From: Roseitranquillus sediminis
Lineage (GTDB): Bacteria; Pseudomonadota; Alphaproteobacteria; Rhodobacterales; Rhodobacteraceae
Length of the DNA stretch: 64,000 nucleotides
Direction: 5' to 3'
Assembly (NCBI RefSeq): GCF_016918935.1
Contig: NZ_JAFFOB010000007.1
Span: forward strand, 62,001-126,000
This document shows positions 53,480-63,050 of the stretch, in pieces. The stretch's first letter is position 1. Every line of letters starts with the position of its first letter. The notes under the pieces were generated by a model. The model saw nothing but the letters and a program-made list of their open reading frames with translations. It made no database searches and was not told the origin of the DNA. A program made the position numbers and the translations under genes.

Positions 53480-55108
53480 TCACTGGGCGACCCGGTAGAG
53501 GTCCTTGGCGTACCAGTCCTGCGAGACGTTCTCGTAGGGCCAGCCCTTGATCGCCGGGTCGAGCATGAAGGCGTTGGTGTACCAGTAGATCGGTATCAGC
53601 GCCGTGTCCTCTGCCGCGAGGCGCTCCATCTCCTGGTACTGCTGCTCGGGGTCGTCGCTCGTTGCGGCTTCTTCGAAGAGCGCGTCGATCTCCGGGTTCG
53701 AGTACTTGCCGTCATTGTACTCGGACGGCGTCGTCAGCAGCTCGACGAAGGTCGAGGCCTCGTTGTAGTCGCCGCACCAGGCGGCGCGGGCGAGGTCGAA
53801 CTCCTGATTGCCGCGCGCGGTCAGGTACGTGGTCCATTCCTGGTTGGCGAGCGTCGTCTCGACGCCGAGCTTCTGCTTCCACATCTGGCTCGCGGCGATG
53901 GCGATCTTCTGGTGCGCCTCGGACGTGTTGTAGATGAGCTCGAACGGCGGCGGCGGGTTGTCCGGACCGTAGCCTGCCTCCTGCATCAGTTGCTTCGCCA
54001 TCTCGTCGCGCTCGGCCTGCGTCATCGTCTCCGCCTCGACCTCGGGCGGGGAGTAGCCTGCCGTCGCCTCCGGCGTGAACGTGTAGGCGGGGGGTTGGCC
54101 GCCCGCCATGATGTTCTCGACGATTACGTTACGGTCGAGCGCCAGCGACAGCGCCTTGCGGACGCGGGCGTCTTTCAGAGCCTCCGGACCGCTCTCGCTG
54201 AGGTTGATCCAGTAATAGTAGCTGCAGAGCTCCGGGACGCTGGTCGCGGCGTCGGGATGCTCTTCCTTGAGGCGCGGGAACTGGCCGGCAGGGATCAGCG
54301 TCCAGTCGACCTCGTCGGCCATCCAGCGGGTCAGAGCCTGGTTCTCGTCGTTGATGACGAGGCGTACGACGCGCTCGATGATGACGTTCTCGGCGTCCCA
54401 ATATTCGGGGTTCTTCTCCATCTCCAGCCGCTCGCCGGGAACGTACTCGGTCAGCACATAGGCGCCGTTCGAGACCATGTTGCCGGGCCGGGTCCACTCG
54501 TCGCCATGCTCCTCGATCACCGCGCGCGGTGCGGGAAAAGTGGTGGCGTGGGTGACCATCTGGTCGAAGTAGGGCACACCCTCGGTCAGCGAGACCTCGA
54601 GCGTGCGGTCATCCACCGCGCGCACGCCGAGCTCGGTCGGCTCCATCTCGCCGGCGATGATCTCGGCGGCGTTCACGATCTTCATCAACTGGATGTACCA
54701 CGCATATTCCGAGGCGGTGGCCGGATCGGCAGCGCGCTGCCAGGCGTAGACAAAGTCCTCCGCGGTCACAGGTTCGCCGTTCGACCAGGCGGCGTCTTCG
54801 CGAAGCGTGAAGGTCCAGGTCTTGCGATCGTCGCTCGCCTCCCACTCGGTGGCGACGCCGGGGACCACCTCGCCCTCTGCATCGGTGTTCAGCAGGCCCT
54901 CGAAGAGGTTGCGCACGATCTTGGAGCCATCCACGTCCTCGACCTTCTGCGGATCAATCGACGGACTCTCGTCCAGCGCGCGATAGACGAAGGTCTGGTC
55001 CTCTGCCAGCGTCTCGCCCGTCTCCGGGTGCGTCGCCTGCGCCCAGAGCGGGCCGGCGGCCACCGTGCCTGCGAGCAGCGCGGCGATCAGGGTTCTGCCA
55101 TGTTGCAT
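53480..55108 (-). CDS. Peptide ABC transporter substrate-binding protein (OppA-like)
   Basis: The 542-residue periplasmic protein has a signal peptide (MQHGRTLIAALLAGTVAAGPLWAQ) and the SBP_bac_5 family signature LDESPSIDPQKVEDVDGSKIV...NLFEGLLNTD, with WTFTLREDAAWSNGEPVTAEDFVYAWQR as further landmark (here shortened: EDAAWSNGEPVTAEDF). This is the OppA/MppA subgroup that binds oligopeptides. It is the first gene of the transporter operon and is divergent from a TRAP transporter gene. Confidence 0.93.
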   Translation of the reverse strand: MQHGRTLIAALLAGTVAAGPLWAQATHPETGETLAEDQTFVYRALDESPSIDPQKVEDVDGSKIVRNLFEGLLNTDAEGEVVPGVATEWEASDDRKTWTFTLREDAAWSNGEPVTAEDFVYAWQRAADPATASEYAWYIQLMKIVNAAEIIAGEMEPTELGVRAVDDRTLEVSLTEGVPYFDQMVTHATTFPAPRAVIEEHGDEWTRPGNMVSNGAYVLTEYVPGERLEMEKNPEYWDAENVIIERVVRLVINDENQALTRWMADEVDWTLIPAGQFPRLKEEHPDAATSVPELCSYYYWINLSESGPEALKDARVRKALSLALDRNVIVENIMAGGQPPAYTFTPEATAGYSPPEVEAETMTQAERDEMAKQLMQEAGYGPDNPPPPFELIYNTSEAHQKIAIAASQMWKQKLGVETTLANQEWTTYLTARGNQEFDLARAAWCGDYNEASTFVELLTTPSEYNDGKYSNPEIDALFEEAATSDDPEQQYQEMERLAAEDTALIPIYWYTNAFMLDPAIKGWPYENVSQDWYAKDLYRVAQ

Positions 55109-55246
55109 GTCGTTGCCTTTCCTCCTGTCTTGCTGGCGGCCCGGCCCTGACTTCTCTCGAGTCCCTGCGGCCCGGCGGTCAGCACTGTTATCGAGCGAAG
55201 CTAGGGCAACTTACGCCCGTTGCGATAGCTTTTCGCTACGTCAAGT

Positions 55247-55277
55247 CGCCTGACGCGCATTGCGCGCCGCCTGACGC
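55247..55277. promoter_or_regulatory. Two CGCCTGACGC boxes 21 bases apart in the oppA/dctP divergent region
   Basis: The identical decamer CGCCTGACGC occurs at 55247-55256 and 55268-55277, two DNA-helix turns apart on the same face. It lies in the 263-base region between the divergent OppA-like and DctP-like genes. This looks like a tandem operator, but no regulator is encoded next to it. Confidence 0.4.
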
Positions 55278-55371
55278 AGTGGCAGCGGACGAAGCCGGCC
55301 CCGGACCATGGTGTGACGCGACCCTTTTGGGGTAACGTCCCGGCAATAGAGGTTTCGAAAGGGAGGAACCC

Positions 55372-56412
55372 ATGAGGCTCATCCGACACGCCGCGACGCT
55401 TGCCTTCTCGACCCTGGCGCTGGGCGCCGCCGCTCACGCACAGGAGCACACTTTCAAGCTCCACCACTTCCTCGGCGCGCAGACGCCGTCGCAGACCGAA
55501 ATGCTCGAGCCGTGGGCCCGTCAGGTCGAGGCGAATTCCGGCGGCCGAATCGCGATCGAGATCTACCCGGCGATGTCGCTCGGAGGTCGTCCGCCCGAGC
55601 TGATCCAGCAGGCCCGCGACGGCGTCGTCGACATCATCTGGACGGTGAACGGCTACACGCCCGGCCTCTTTCCACGTACCGAGGTGATGGAGCTGCCGAC
55701 CGTCTTCACCAACGACCCCGTGGCGGCGAACCTCGCCCTCCACGACATGTTCGACAGCGACCTCGCAGAGGAGTACCAGGGCGTCGAGGTCATGTTCCTG
55801 CACACCCACCCCGGCAACGCGCTCTACACCCTCGACAGCGAGGTCGGGACGCCGGCCGACGTCGCTGGGATGAACCTGCGGATCCCGACCCGGACCGGCG
55901 CCTGGATCATCGAGGCACTGGGCGCGAACCCGGTGGCGATGCCGGTGCCGGAACTGCCGCAGTCGCTGTCGAAGGGCGTGGTCGACGGCGCCTTCATCCC
56001 CTACGAGATCGGCGCGGCGCTCAAGCTGCAGGACCAGATCGGCTATGTCGTCGAGGGTCCCGACGACAGCAAGTTCGGCAGCACCACCTTCCAGGTGTCG
56101 ATGAACAAGGCCCGGTGGGACAGCCTGCCGCCGGAAATCCAGAAGGCCTTTCGCGACGCCTCGGATCGCGACTGGTGGGGCGAGGTCGGCGAGATCTGGA
56201 AGGCCACCGACGACGCGGGCCTGCAGACGATGACCGGGGCCGGCGTGACGCTGATCGAGCTCGACCCCGAGAACTACGCTGCATTCGAGACGCAGATGCA
56301 GCCGGTCGTCGATCGCTGGATCGAGGAGGTCGAAGCGAAGGGCATCGACGGCGCTACCCTCGTCGAAAAGGCGCGCGCCCTCATCGACGAGAACACGGAC
56401 ACCTCGATGTGA
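55372..56412 (+). CDS. dctP: TRAP transporter solute-binding protein (DctP family)
   Basis: The 346-residue periplasmic protein has a signal peptide (MRLIRHAATLAFSTLALGAAAHAQ) and the DctP landmarks HHFLGAQTPSQTEML, MSLGGRPPELIQQARDGVVDI, the conserved-arginine region MNLRIPTRTGAWI and ALGANPVAMPVPELPQSL. It captures an organic acid or similar solute for the QM transporter downstream. GGGAGG precedes the ATG. Its stop overlaps the dctQ GTG. Confidence 0.94.
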   Translation: MRLIRHAATLAFSTLALGAAAHAQEHTFKLHHFLGAQTPSQTEMLEPWARQVEANSGGRIAIEIYPAMSLGGRPPELIQQARDGVVDIIWTVNGYTPGLFPRTEVMELPTVFTNDPVAANLALHDMFDSDLAEEYQGVEVMFLHTHPGNALYTLDSEVGTPADVAGMNLRIPTRTGAWIIEALGANPVAMPVPELPQSLSKGVVDGAFIPYEIGAALKLQDQIGYVVEGPDDSKFGSTTFQVSMNKARWDSLPPEIQKAFRDASDRDWWGEVGEIWKATDDAGLQTMTGAGVTLIELDPENYAAFETQMQPVVDRWIEEVEAKGIDGATLVEKARALIDENTDTSM

Positions 56413-56921
56413 GCGACCGCCGTCGCAGCCGCGTTATCGGCGCGGCCGAGGCGCTGATCCACGGCTGGGCCATCGCCGGGGGGCTCGTCCTCCTGGCGGT
56501 GGTCCTCGTCAACGTGCTCTCGGTGCTTGGGAGCATCTTCTGGAAGCCGTTTCCGGGCGACTTCGAGCTCACCGAGATGGGCGTCGCCATCGCCGCCTTT
56601 GCCTTCCTGCCGTTCTGCCAGCTGACCGACGCGAACGTCACCGCCGACATCTTCACCGCCCGCGCATCGCAGCGCTGGATTTCGGCTTTCAGGCTCGCAG
56701 CCTCGGTCGTGGCGCTCGGCTTCGCGGTCCTTCTGGTCTGGCGGATGTATGCCGGCATGGGTGACCAGCGGACCTACGGCTACACCACGGCGATCCTGAG
56801 CGTGCCGATTTGGTGGGCCTTCGTGCCGATCCTCGTCTCGCTCGTCCTGCTCGCGATCGCCGCGCTCATCACGCTCGTCGACAACGGGCGCTCGGTCGCC
56901 TGCGGAAACCATATCGGATGA
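56409..56921 (+). CDS. dctQ: TRAP transporter small permease (DctQ family)
   Basis: The 170-residue protein has four predicted membrane spans and the DctQ segment ELTEMGVAIAAFAFLPFCQ. It starts at GTG 56409, overlapping the dctP stop (GTGA), and its own TGA overlaps the dctM ATG. These overlaps mark a coupled three-gene TRAP operon. Small subunits diverge widely, so the family assignment rests partly on position. Confidence 0.9.
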   Translation: MSDRRRSRVIGAAEALIHGWAIAGGLVLLAVVLVNVLSVLGSIFWKPFPGDFELTEMGVAIAAFAFLPFCQLTDANVTADIFTARASQRWISAFRLAASVVALGFAVLLVWRMYAGMGDQRTYGYTTAILSVPIWWAFVPILVSLVLLAIAALITLVDNGRSVACGNHIG

Positions 56922-58273
56922 TGGAAGCAACCGGCCTCGGGATCACGGGCCTCGTGATCCTGGTGGCGCTGATCGCGCTCCGGATGCCCATCGCCTATGC
57001 GATGATCCTCGTCGGCGGCGGCGGGGTGGCGCTGCTGAGCGGTCCGACCCTGCTCCTCAGCCAGCTCAAGACGCTCGCTTACGGGCAGTTCTCCATCTAC
57101 GACCTCTCGGTCGTGCCGATGTTCGTGCTGATGGGCGCGGTCGCCTCGAAGGCGGGTCTAAGTCACGCGCTCTTTCGCGGCGCCAACGCCTGGCTCGGCT
57201 GGATGAAGGGCGGCACGGCAATGGCCGCCATCGCCGGTTGCGCGGGGTTCGGGGCAGTCTGCGGCTCGTCGCTGGCCACCGCCTCGACCATGGGCAAGGT
57301 CGCGCTGCCCGAGCTCAGGCGCTACAACTACTCGGGCGCGCTGGCGACCGGCTCGCTGGCGGCGGGCGGGGTGCTGGGCATCCTGATCCCCCCCTCGGTC
57401 GTGCTCATCATCTATGCGATCATCGTCGAGGCGAACATCGTCACGATGTTCATGGCAGCGATGATCCCCGGCCTGCTCGCGGTGGTGCTGTTTCTGCTGA
57501 CGATCGCTGTCTACGTCGCCATCTGGCCCGAAGCCGGCCCGCGCGGCGGCTCGTCCGACCGGGCCGAGTTCATTGCCGCGACCGTCGGAGTGGTCCCGGT
57601 CCTAGTGATCTTCGGCCTCGTCCTCGGCGGCATCTACGGCGGTTTCTTCAATCCGACGCCAGCCGCGGCGGTGGGGGTGGCGCTGGTCTGGCTCTACGGC
57701 GTCGCCAGGCGGACGGTGCGCCTGCGCGAGATGAGGGAGGCGCTCTTCGAGACCGCGGGCACCACGGGCATGATCTACCTGATCCTCCTCGGAGCCGAGC
57801 TCATGAAGATCTTCATGTCGCGCATCGGCCTGCCGCAGGAGACGGCGGCCTGGATCTCGGGGAGCGGGATGGCGCCGATGACGGTGATGGTGCTGCTGCT
57901 GGTCGCGCTGATCTTACTTGGCTGCCTGATGGACAGCCTGTCGATGATCCTGCTGGTGATCCCGTTCTTCTGGCCGGTCCTCACCGATCTGAACGGCGGC
58001 CTCCATCAGATGGCCGACGGGTCGGGCTTCGGCATGTCGACGGAGGAGCTCAAGGTCTGGTTTGGCATTCTGGCGCTGATCGTCGTGGAGCTCGGGCTCA
58101 TCACGCCCCCCGTCGGCATGAACGTCTTCGTCATCTCGGCGCTGGCCAAGGACACGCCGATGATCGAGACCTTCAAGGGCGTGATGCCTTTCTTCGCGGC
58201 CGAAATCCTGCGCGTGATCCTGCTGCTGGCCTTCCCGGCGCTCACGCTCTGGCTTCCAGCCGTCCTGCGCTGA
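56918..58273 (+). CDS. dctM: TRAP transporter large permease (DctM family)
   Basis: The 451-residue protein has about twelve membrane spans and the DctM landmarks PMFVLMGAVASKAGLS, AAIAGCAGFGAVCGSSLATASTMG, GVLGILIPPSVVLIIYAII and ELGLITPPVGMNVFVI. It couples solute import to sodium or proton flow. The start is an ATGATG at 56918 overlapping dctQ. About 285 gene-free bases separate it from coxG. Confidence 0.95.
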   Translation: MMEATGLGITGLVILVALIALRMPIAYAMILVGGGGVALLSGPTLLLSQLKTLAYGQFSIYDLSVVPMFVLMGAVASKAGLSHALFRGANAWLGWMKGGTAMAAIAGCAGFGAVCGSSLATASTMGKVALPELRRYNYSGALATGSLAAGGVLGILIPPSVVLIIYAIIVEANIVTMFMAAMIPGLLAVVLFLLTIAVYVAIWPEAGPRGGSSDRAEFIAATVGVVPVLVIFGLVLGGIYGGFFNPTPAAAVGVALVWLYGVARRTVRLREMREALFETAGTTGMIYLILLGAELMKIFMSRIGLPQETAAWISGSGMAPMTVMVLLLVALILLGCLMDSLSMILLVIPFFWPVLTDLNGGLHQMADGSGFGMSTEELKVWFGILALIVVELGLITPPVGMNVFVISALAKDTPMIETFKGVMPFFAAEILRVILLLAFPALTLWLPAVLR

Positions 58274-58558
58274 GGTTCAGTCCTCGCGTGGGAGCGACAG
58301 GCAGATCGGGCCTCCGTGCGTCGGCCCAGCGATCGCGAGCGCTTGGTGCAGCTCGTCCGTCACCCGCTCGGAATGGCGCGGCTCCGAGTCTCTCCGTCCG
58401 CGCGCCTTGAACATCCGTGCTCGGTCACGGGCGTGCGCCCCGACATCATCAGGACCGGCGAGCTTAGCGCTTGACCTTCCCGTCAAGGCGGTGCTGACCT
58501 GAGTCGCGTCGCGAGAGGCCGGAAACACCCGCGCCAGCCGAAGGGAGGCACGACCGCC

Positions 58559-59095
58559 ATGCAACTGACGGACGAGCGCGAGATTGCGGCTGATCCTGCG
58601 AGGGTTTGGGGGTGCCTCACCGATCCGGAGGTGCTGAAGCGCTGCATCCCCGGCTGCCAGGAGATGACCGGAACGCCTGACGCGGGCTACTCCGCCACCG
58701 TCGTGCAGAAGGTCGGGCCGGTAAAGGCCACGTTCCGCGGAGAGGTGAAGCTGAGCGAGGTGGTCGAGCCGGTGAGCTGTACAATCACCGGCCAGGGCAA
58801 GGGTGGGCCTGCCGGCTTTGCCAAGGGCGCCGCCGACATTGCCCTCGCTCCGAATGGCGAAGGCACTCGGCTCTCCTACGACGTCGAGGCCAAGGTGGGC
58901 GGCAAGCTCGCCCAGCTCGGAAGCCGGCTGATCGACGGCTTCGCCAGGAAGATGGCCGACGAGTTCTTCGACCGGTTCAAGGCCGAGGTCGAGGACGGGG
59001 CGCTCGCGTCCGCCGGAACGGCTGCGGCGGCGGCCCCGGCAGCCGACGCCTCCATCAGCGATGCGGACGAGGTCGAGCGCCTGACTACCCGCTGA
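58559..59095 (+). CDS. coxG: CoxG family protein (CO dehydrogenase-associated SRPBCC protein)
   Basis: The 178-residue protein begins [18 protein letters not shown] and has the CoxG/SRPBCC landmarks [14 protein letters not shown] and [17 protein letters not shown], with a variable alanine-rich C-terminus. In CO-oxidising bacteria CoxG tethers CO dehydrogenase to the membrane. GGAGG lies ten bases upstream of the ATG. It precedes coxS and coxM homologues in the same direction. Confidence 0.9.
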   Translation: MQLTDEREIAADPARVWGCLTDPEVLKRCIPGCQEMTGTPDAGYSATVVQKVGPVKATFRGEVKLSEVVEPVSCTITGQGKGGPAGFAKGAADIALAPNGEGTRLSYDVEAKVGGKLAQLGSRLIDGFARKMADEFFDRFKAEVEDGALASAGTAAAAAPAADASISDADEVERLTTR

Positions 59096-59117
59096 GACGC
59101 CCCCACCAGGAGATACG

Positions 59118-59603
<486 letters not shown>

Positions 59604-59608
59604 TCGCC

Positions 59609-60400
59609 ATGTACGCGTTCGACATCAAACGCCCCCGTAGCGTCGAAGAGGCGGTCGCGGCCCTGGCCGACGGCGAGGCGCAAGCGCTGGGCGGCGGGCA
59701 GACCCTGATCCCGACCCTCAGGCAGCGGCTGGCGGACCCCGGCACACTGGTCAGCCTCTCCGGCATCGCGGAGCTGAAGTACGTGCGGATGGAGGGCGAC
59801 GTGCTGCGCATCGGCGGCGGCACCACCCACGCGCAGGTGGCGCGGGAGGCGGCGGCGCATTATCCGGCGCTGGCGAGCCTTGCGGGCCGGATCGGCGATC
59901 CGGCGGTACGCAACCGCGGCACGATCGGCGGCAGCCTGGCCAACAACGACCCCTCGGCCTGCTACCCCGCCGGCGCGCTGGGCTCGAACGCGACGGTCGT
60001 GACCGGCGCGCGGGAGATCGCGGCGGACGACTTCTTTCAGGGCCTCTTCGAGACCGCGCTCGACGAGGGCGAGATCGTCACCGAGGTCCGCTTTCCGGTC
60101 CCCGAGGCCGCGCGGTACGAGAAGTTCATCCAGCCGGCGAGCCGCTTCGCCCTCGTCGCGGTCTTCGTCGCCCGCTTCGCCGGCGGTGTGCGCGTGGCCG
60201 TCACCGGCGCGTCGGAGAGCGGCGTGTTCCGCTGGGCTGAGGCGGAGGCCGCGCTGGCGGCGGACTTCACGCCCGAGGTGGTGCGCGGGCTGACAGTCCA
60301 GGCGGAGGGCATGATCGGCGACCTGCACGGCAGCGCCGAGTACCGCGCGCACCTTGTCGGGGTCATCACCCGCCGCGCCGTGGAGGGCGCACTGGCGTGA
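59609..60400 (+). CDS. coxM: Molybdenum hydroxylase FAD-binding medium subunit (CoxM-like)
   Basis: The 263-residue protein has the FAD-binding segments GGGQTLIPTLRQRLADPG and NRGTIGGSLANNDPSAC of the CoxM/CutM family. It follows coxS by five bases. The usual large subunit CoxL, with its molybdopterin site, and the CoxDEF maturation genes are not seen; the next gene is saccharopine-dehydrogenase-like. The set may therefore work with a large subunit encoded elsewhere, or be an incomplete locus. Confidence 0.92.
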   Translation: MYAFDIKRPRSVEEAVAALADGEAQALGGGQTLIPTLRQRLADPGTLVSLSGIAELKYVRMEGDVLRIGGGTTHAQVAREAAAHYPALASLAGRIGDPAVRNRGTIGGSLANNDPSACYPAGALGSNATVVTGAREIAADDFFQGLFETALDEGEIVTEVRFPVPEAARYEKFIQPASRFALVAVFVARFAGGVRVAVTGASESGVFRWAEAEAALAADFTPEVVRGLTVQAEGMIGDLHGSAEYRAHLVGVITRRAVEGALA

Positions 60401-60431
60401 GACAGGGGCGCTGCGGCGTCACCCGCGCGGA

Positions 60432-61475
60432 ATGAGCCACGTCTGGGTCCGCGCCGAGCAGCGGCCGAACGAGCGCCGCGTCGGACTGACGCCCGAGGGC
60501 GCGGCCGCGCTTGTCGCCGCCGGCCACGCCGTCACGATCGAGGAGAGCGAGACGCGGGCGCTACCGCTCGAGCCGTACCTCGTCGTTGGGGCGGAGGCGG
60601 CACCGGTCGGAAGCTGGCCTGACGCGCCGGACGACGCGTGGATCTTCGGCCTCAAGGAGCTTCCGGACGACGAAACGCCACTGCGGCACCGGCACATCAT
60701 GTTCGGACACGCCTACAAGGGGCAGCCGGACGGCGCGCGCCTGTTGCATCGTTTCGCGGCGGGGGGCGGCGCCCTCTATGATCTCGAGTACCTCGTCGAC
60801 GAGGACGGACGGCGCGTTGCCGCCTTCGGCTACTGGGCCGGCTATGTGGGCGCCGGGATGTCGCTCGCCTGCCACGCCGCTCAGCGGCGGGGCGAGCCGC
60901 CGCAGCCGGGTCGCAGTTACGCATCAGCGGCGGAGATGCTGTCGTGGCTGCGGGATCTGCTCGGGGACGCAATGCCCACGACACTGATCATTGGCGCGCA
61001 CGGCCGCACGGGTCGTGGCGCCGCAAACCTCTGCGCCGCGCTCGGCATCGCACCCACGCTCTGGGACATGGCTGAGACGGCTCATGGCGGACCGTTCCCG
61101 GAGATCCTGGAGCACGAGATCGTGCTGAACTGCATCCTCGCGGGGCCGGAGACGCCGGTATTCGTGCCCAGCGATGCCGGCCGCCGTGCGCGGCGGCTGA
61201 CGGTGATCGGCGACATTGCCTGCGATCCGACCTCGGACTTCTCGCCGATCCGCGCCTACGACCGCCCCACGAGCTGGGAGCGGCCGGCGCTGCGCGTACA
61301 CGAGGCGCCGCCGCTCGACGTGATGGCGATCGACAACCTGCCGTCGATGCTGCCGGCCGAGGCATCGCGCGACTTCGCGGCACAGCTCCTGCCGTCGCTG
61401 CTGGCGCTGCCGGATGGTGCGGTCTGGGAGCGCGCGCTGCAAAAGTTCCGCCGACAAGCACCCGCCACGCCCTGA
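60432..61475 (+). CDS. Saccharopine dehydrogenase (NAD, lysine-forming)-like protein
   Basis: The 347-residue protein has the alanine-dehydrogenase/Lys1-like start WVRAEQRPNERRVGLTPEGAAALVAAGH and later IFGLKELPDDETPLRHRHIMFGHAYKGQ, given as landmarks RAEQRPNERRVGLTPE and MFGHAYKGQ, plus the nucleotide-binding IIGAHGRTGRGAANL. This fits yeast Lys1-type saccharopine dehydrogenase, which interconverts saccharopine with lysine and 2-oxoglutarate. Bacterial members take part in lysine metabolism, but the direction here is unknown. It lies 31 bases after coxM on the same strand. Confidence 0.83.
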   Translation: MSHVWVRAEQRPNERRVGLTPEGAAALVAAGHAVTIEESETRALPLEPYLVVGAEAAPVGSWPDAPDDAWIFGLKELPDDETPLRHRHIMFGHAYKGQPDGARLLHRFAAGGGALYDLEYLVDEDGRRVAAFGYWAGYVGAGMSLACHAAQRRGEPPQPGRSYASAAEMLSWLRDLLGDAMPTTLIIGAHGRTGRGAANLCAALGIAPTLWDMAETAHGGPFPEILEHEIVLNCILAGPETPVFVPSDAGRRARRLTVIGDIACDPTSDFSPIRAYDRPTSWERPALRVHEAPPLDVMAIDNLPSMLPAEASRDFAAQLLPSLLALPDGAVWERALQKFRRQAPATP

Positions 61476-61482
61476 ACGCGCC

Positions 61483-62214
61483 TCAGCGGTAGATGCGGTA
61501 GTAGAGCCAGTCGGGCAGGAACTGGCCGATCCGGAACAGCGAGCCGTAGAGGAGCGGGAAGGTCCGCGAGAACGAATTGTTGTTCATGTGCTCAAAGACC
61601 AGCCGCGCCGCGTCCTTCGGCTCCATCATGAAGGGCATGTCGAACTCGTTGCGCTGTGTCAGACGAGTGCGCACGAAGCCGGGATTCGCCAGCTGAACCT
61701 CGACGCCGGTCTCGCGCAGGCCGGATCGGAGCGACTCGGCCAAGTGCATCACACCGGCCTTGGACGCGCCATAGGCCAGTGACGCCGGGAGGCCGCGATA
61801 CCCCGAGAGCGAGCCGATCAGCACGATGTGGCCGCGATCGCGCTGGACCATCTTCGGGACCACCTCGCCTAGCACCCTGAGGCAGCCGACGAGATTCACG
61901 TTCAGGGTCTCCTCGGCCCGCTGGGCGTCCCATTCCATGACCGTCATCGGCCAGTAGACCCCGGCGAGATATACCATGCCGTCGACCTCGCCCACCTCCC
62001 GCGCCGCCGCGCTGACCGATGCCGTGTCTGCCACATCGCACCGCACCGCGCGGGCGCGGCCCGGCAGCTCGTCCACGGTCCGCCGCAGCTTCTCTTCGTC
62101 ACGCCCGGAGAGGATGAGCTCCACCCCCACGGTGCTCAACTGCTCGGCTAGCGCCCTCCCGAGCCCGTCGGACCCGCCGACCAGCCAGTACCTCTTGCCC
62201 TGCCACTCCTTCAT
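61483..62214 (-). CDS. Short-chain dehydrogenase/reductase of the FAD oxidoreductase-DUF1365 operon
   Basis: The 243-residue SDR has a somewhat divergent cofactor motif VGGSDGLGRAL, the strand YLAGVYW in the NAG position, GSLSGYRGLPASLAYGASKAG with the Tyr-x3-Lys pair and a C-terminal hydrophobic tail (LPDWLYYRIYR) that might touch the membrane. Its ATG overlaps the DUF1365 stop by four bases, making it the third gene of a minus-strand operon. The substrate is unknown; the neighbours suggest a lipid-related role. Confidence 0.87.
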   Translation of the reverse strand: MKEWQGKRYWLVGGSDGLGRALAEQLSTVGVELILSGRDEEKLRRTVDELPGRARAVRCDVADTASVSAAAREVGEVDGMVYLAGVYWPMTVMEWDAQRAEETLNVNLVGCLRVLGEVVPKMVQRDRGHIVLIGSLSGYRGLPASLAYGASKAGVMHLAESLRSGLRETGVEVQLANPGFVRTRLTQRNEFDMPFMMEPKDAARLVFEHMNNNSFSRTFPLLYGSLFRIGQFLPDWLYYRIYR

Positions 62215-63050
62215 GCCCCCTCCTCGCGTCGGCTTGCCGTCGCATCGTCAATGGTTGGCGAGGCGGCGGCGTTCCGCCTAACCGAACCCGTCACGCGCCG
62301 CGATGCAAGTGCCGCCGCGCCGCCGTGAAGCGGTCGGGGGCGATAGCGCGCCCCGCTCCACCAAAGCTGCAGCGCCTGCCAGTGGATGAGGGCCAGCACG
62401 ACCGGCGCACCGAAGCCGCGGCGCGCGCAGATGACGAGCAAGGACAGAGGAGTCAGGGGGCGGCGCTCGCCCGCCAGCGTCGCGACGAGCGTGCCGCCTG
62501 CGTGGCGGAGAGAGACCCGGATCGCTATCCGGCGTGCGCGCAGATCGAAGCGAAAGCTGTAGGTGCCATCCATCGGCTGAAATGGCGAGACGTGCATGAC
62601 CTTGCGCGCCTCCATCACGTCCGACGACGCAATCGGCTCGAGATCCAGCCGGTGGCAGACATAGGCGTGACGGTCGCCGAACGTGTTGTCGACCTCGGCG
62701 ACGACGATCCGCAGCCGCCCTTCGGCGTCGTGGGCGAACCAGAAGCTGATCGGGTTGAAGGCCCGGCCGAGAACCCGCGGCTGCGTCAGGAGAAGGAGCC
62801 GCCCCGTGGCCACGTCGCCGACGCCCCGCTGCGCAAGCAGCCGGCGCAGCCAGCGGCTGCCGCTGCCGTCGCCATGATCGCCGTCCTGCACCGATACCAG
62901 CGCGGCCGAGTTGAGACCGAAAAACCGCCAGCCACACGCGTCCGCTTCCGGGTCGAGGAGGACGAAGTCGATCGGGTAGTCAAAGCCTCGGGAGACGCGT
63001 CCATGGCGCCGATGCCTAGTCCGGCCGGCGAGGTGCTCGACCCCGCTCAT
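62211..63050 (-). CDS. DUF1365 family protein
   Basis: The 279-residue protein has the DUF1365 landmarks RVSRGFDYPIDFVLLDP, LLTQPRVLGRAFNPISFWFAHD, NTFGDRHAYVCH and KVMHVSPFQPMDGTYSF. The family's function is not established; its genes regularly sit beside FAD-dependent amine-oxidase-like proteins and cyclopropane-fatty-acid synthases. The start at 63050 overlaps the FAD oxidoreductase stop by four bases (ATGA), and the stop overlaps the SDR start. Confidence 0.92.
   Translation of the reverse strand: MSGVEHLAGRTRHRRHGRVSRGFDYPIDFVLLDPEADACGWRFFGLNSAALVSVQDGDHGDGSGSRWLRRLLAQRGVGDVATGRLLLLTQPRVLGRAFNPISFWFAHDAEGRLRIVVAEVDNTFGDRHAYVCHRLDLEPIASSDVMEARKVMHVSPFQPMDGTYSFRFDLRARRIAIRVSLRHAGGTLVATLAGERRPLTPLSLLVICARRGFGAPVVLALIHWQALQLWWSGARYRPRPLHGGAAALASRRVTGSVRRNAAASPTIDDATASRREEGA

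Noticed and set aside
58277-58360. Minus-strand peptide ending LHQALAIAGPTHGGPICLSLPRED, which vaguely recalls the middle of TPP enzymes
   Set aside because: Only about 25 codons, no start and no further similarity; could be chance. A translated search would decide.
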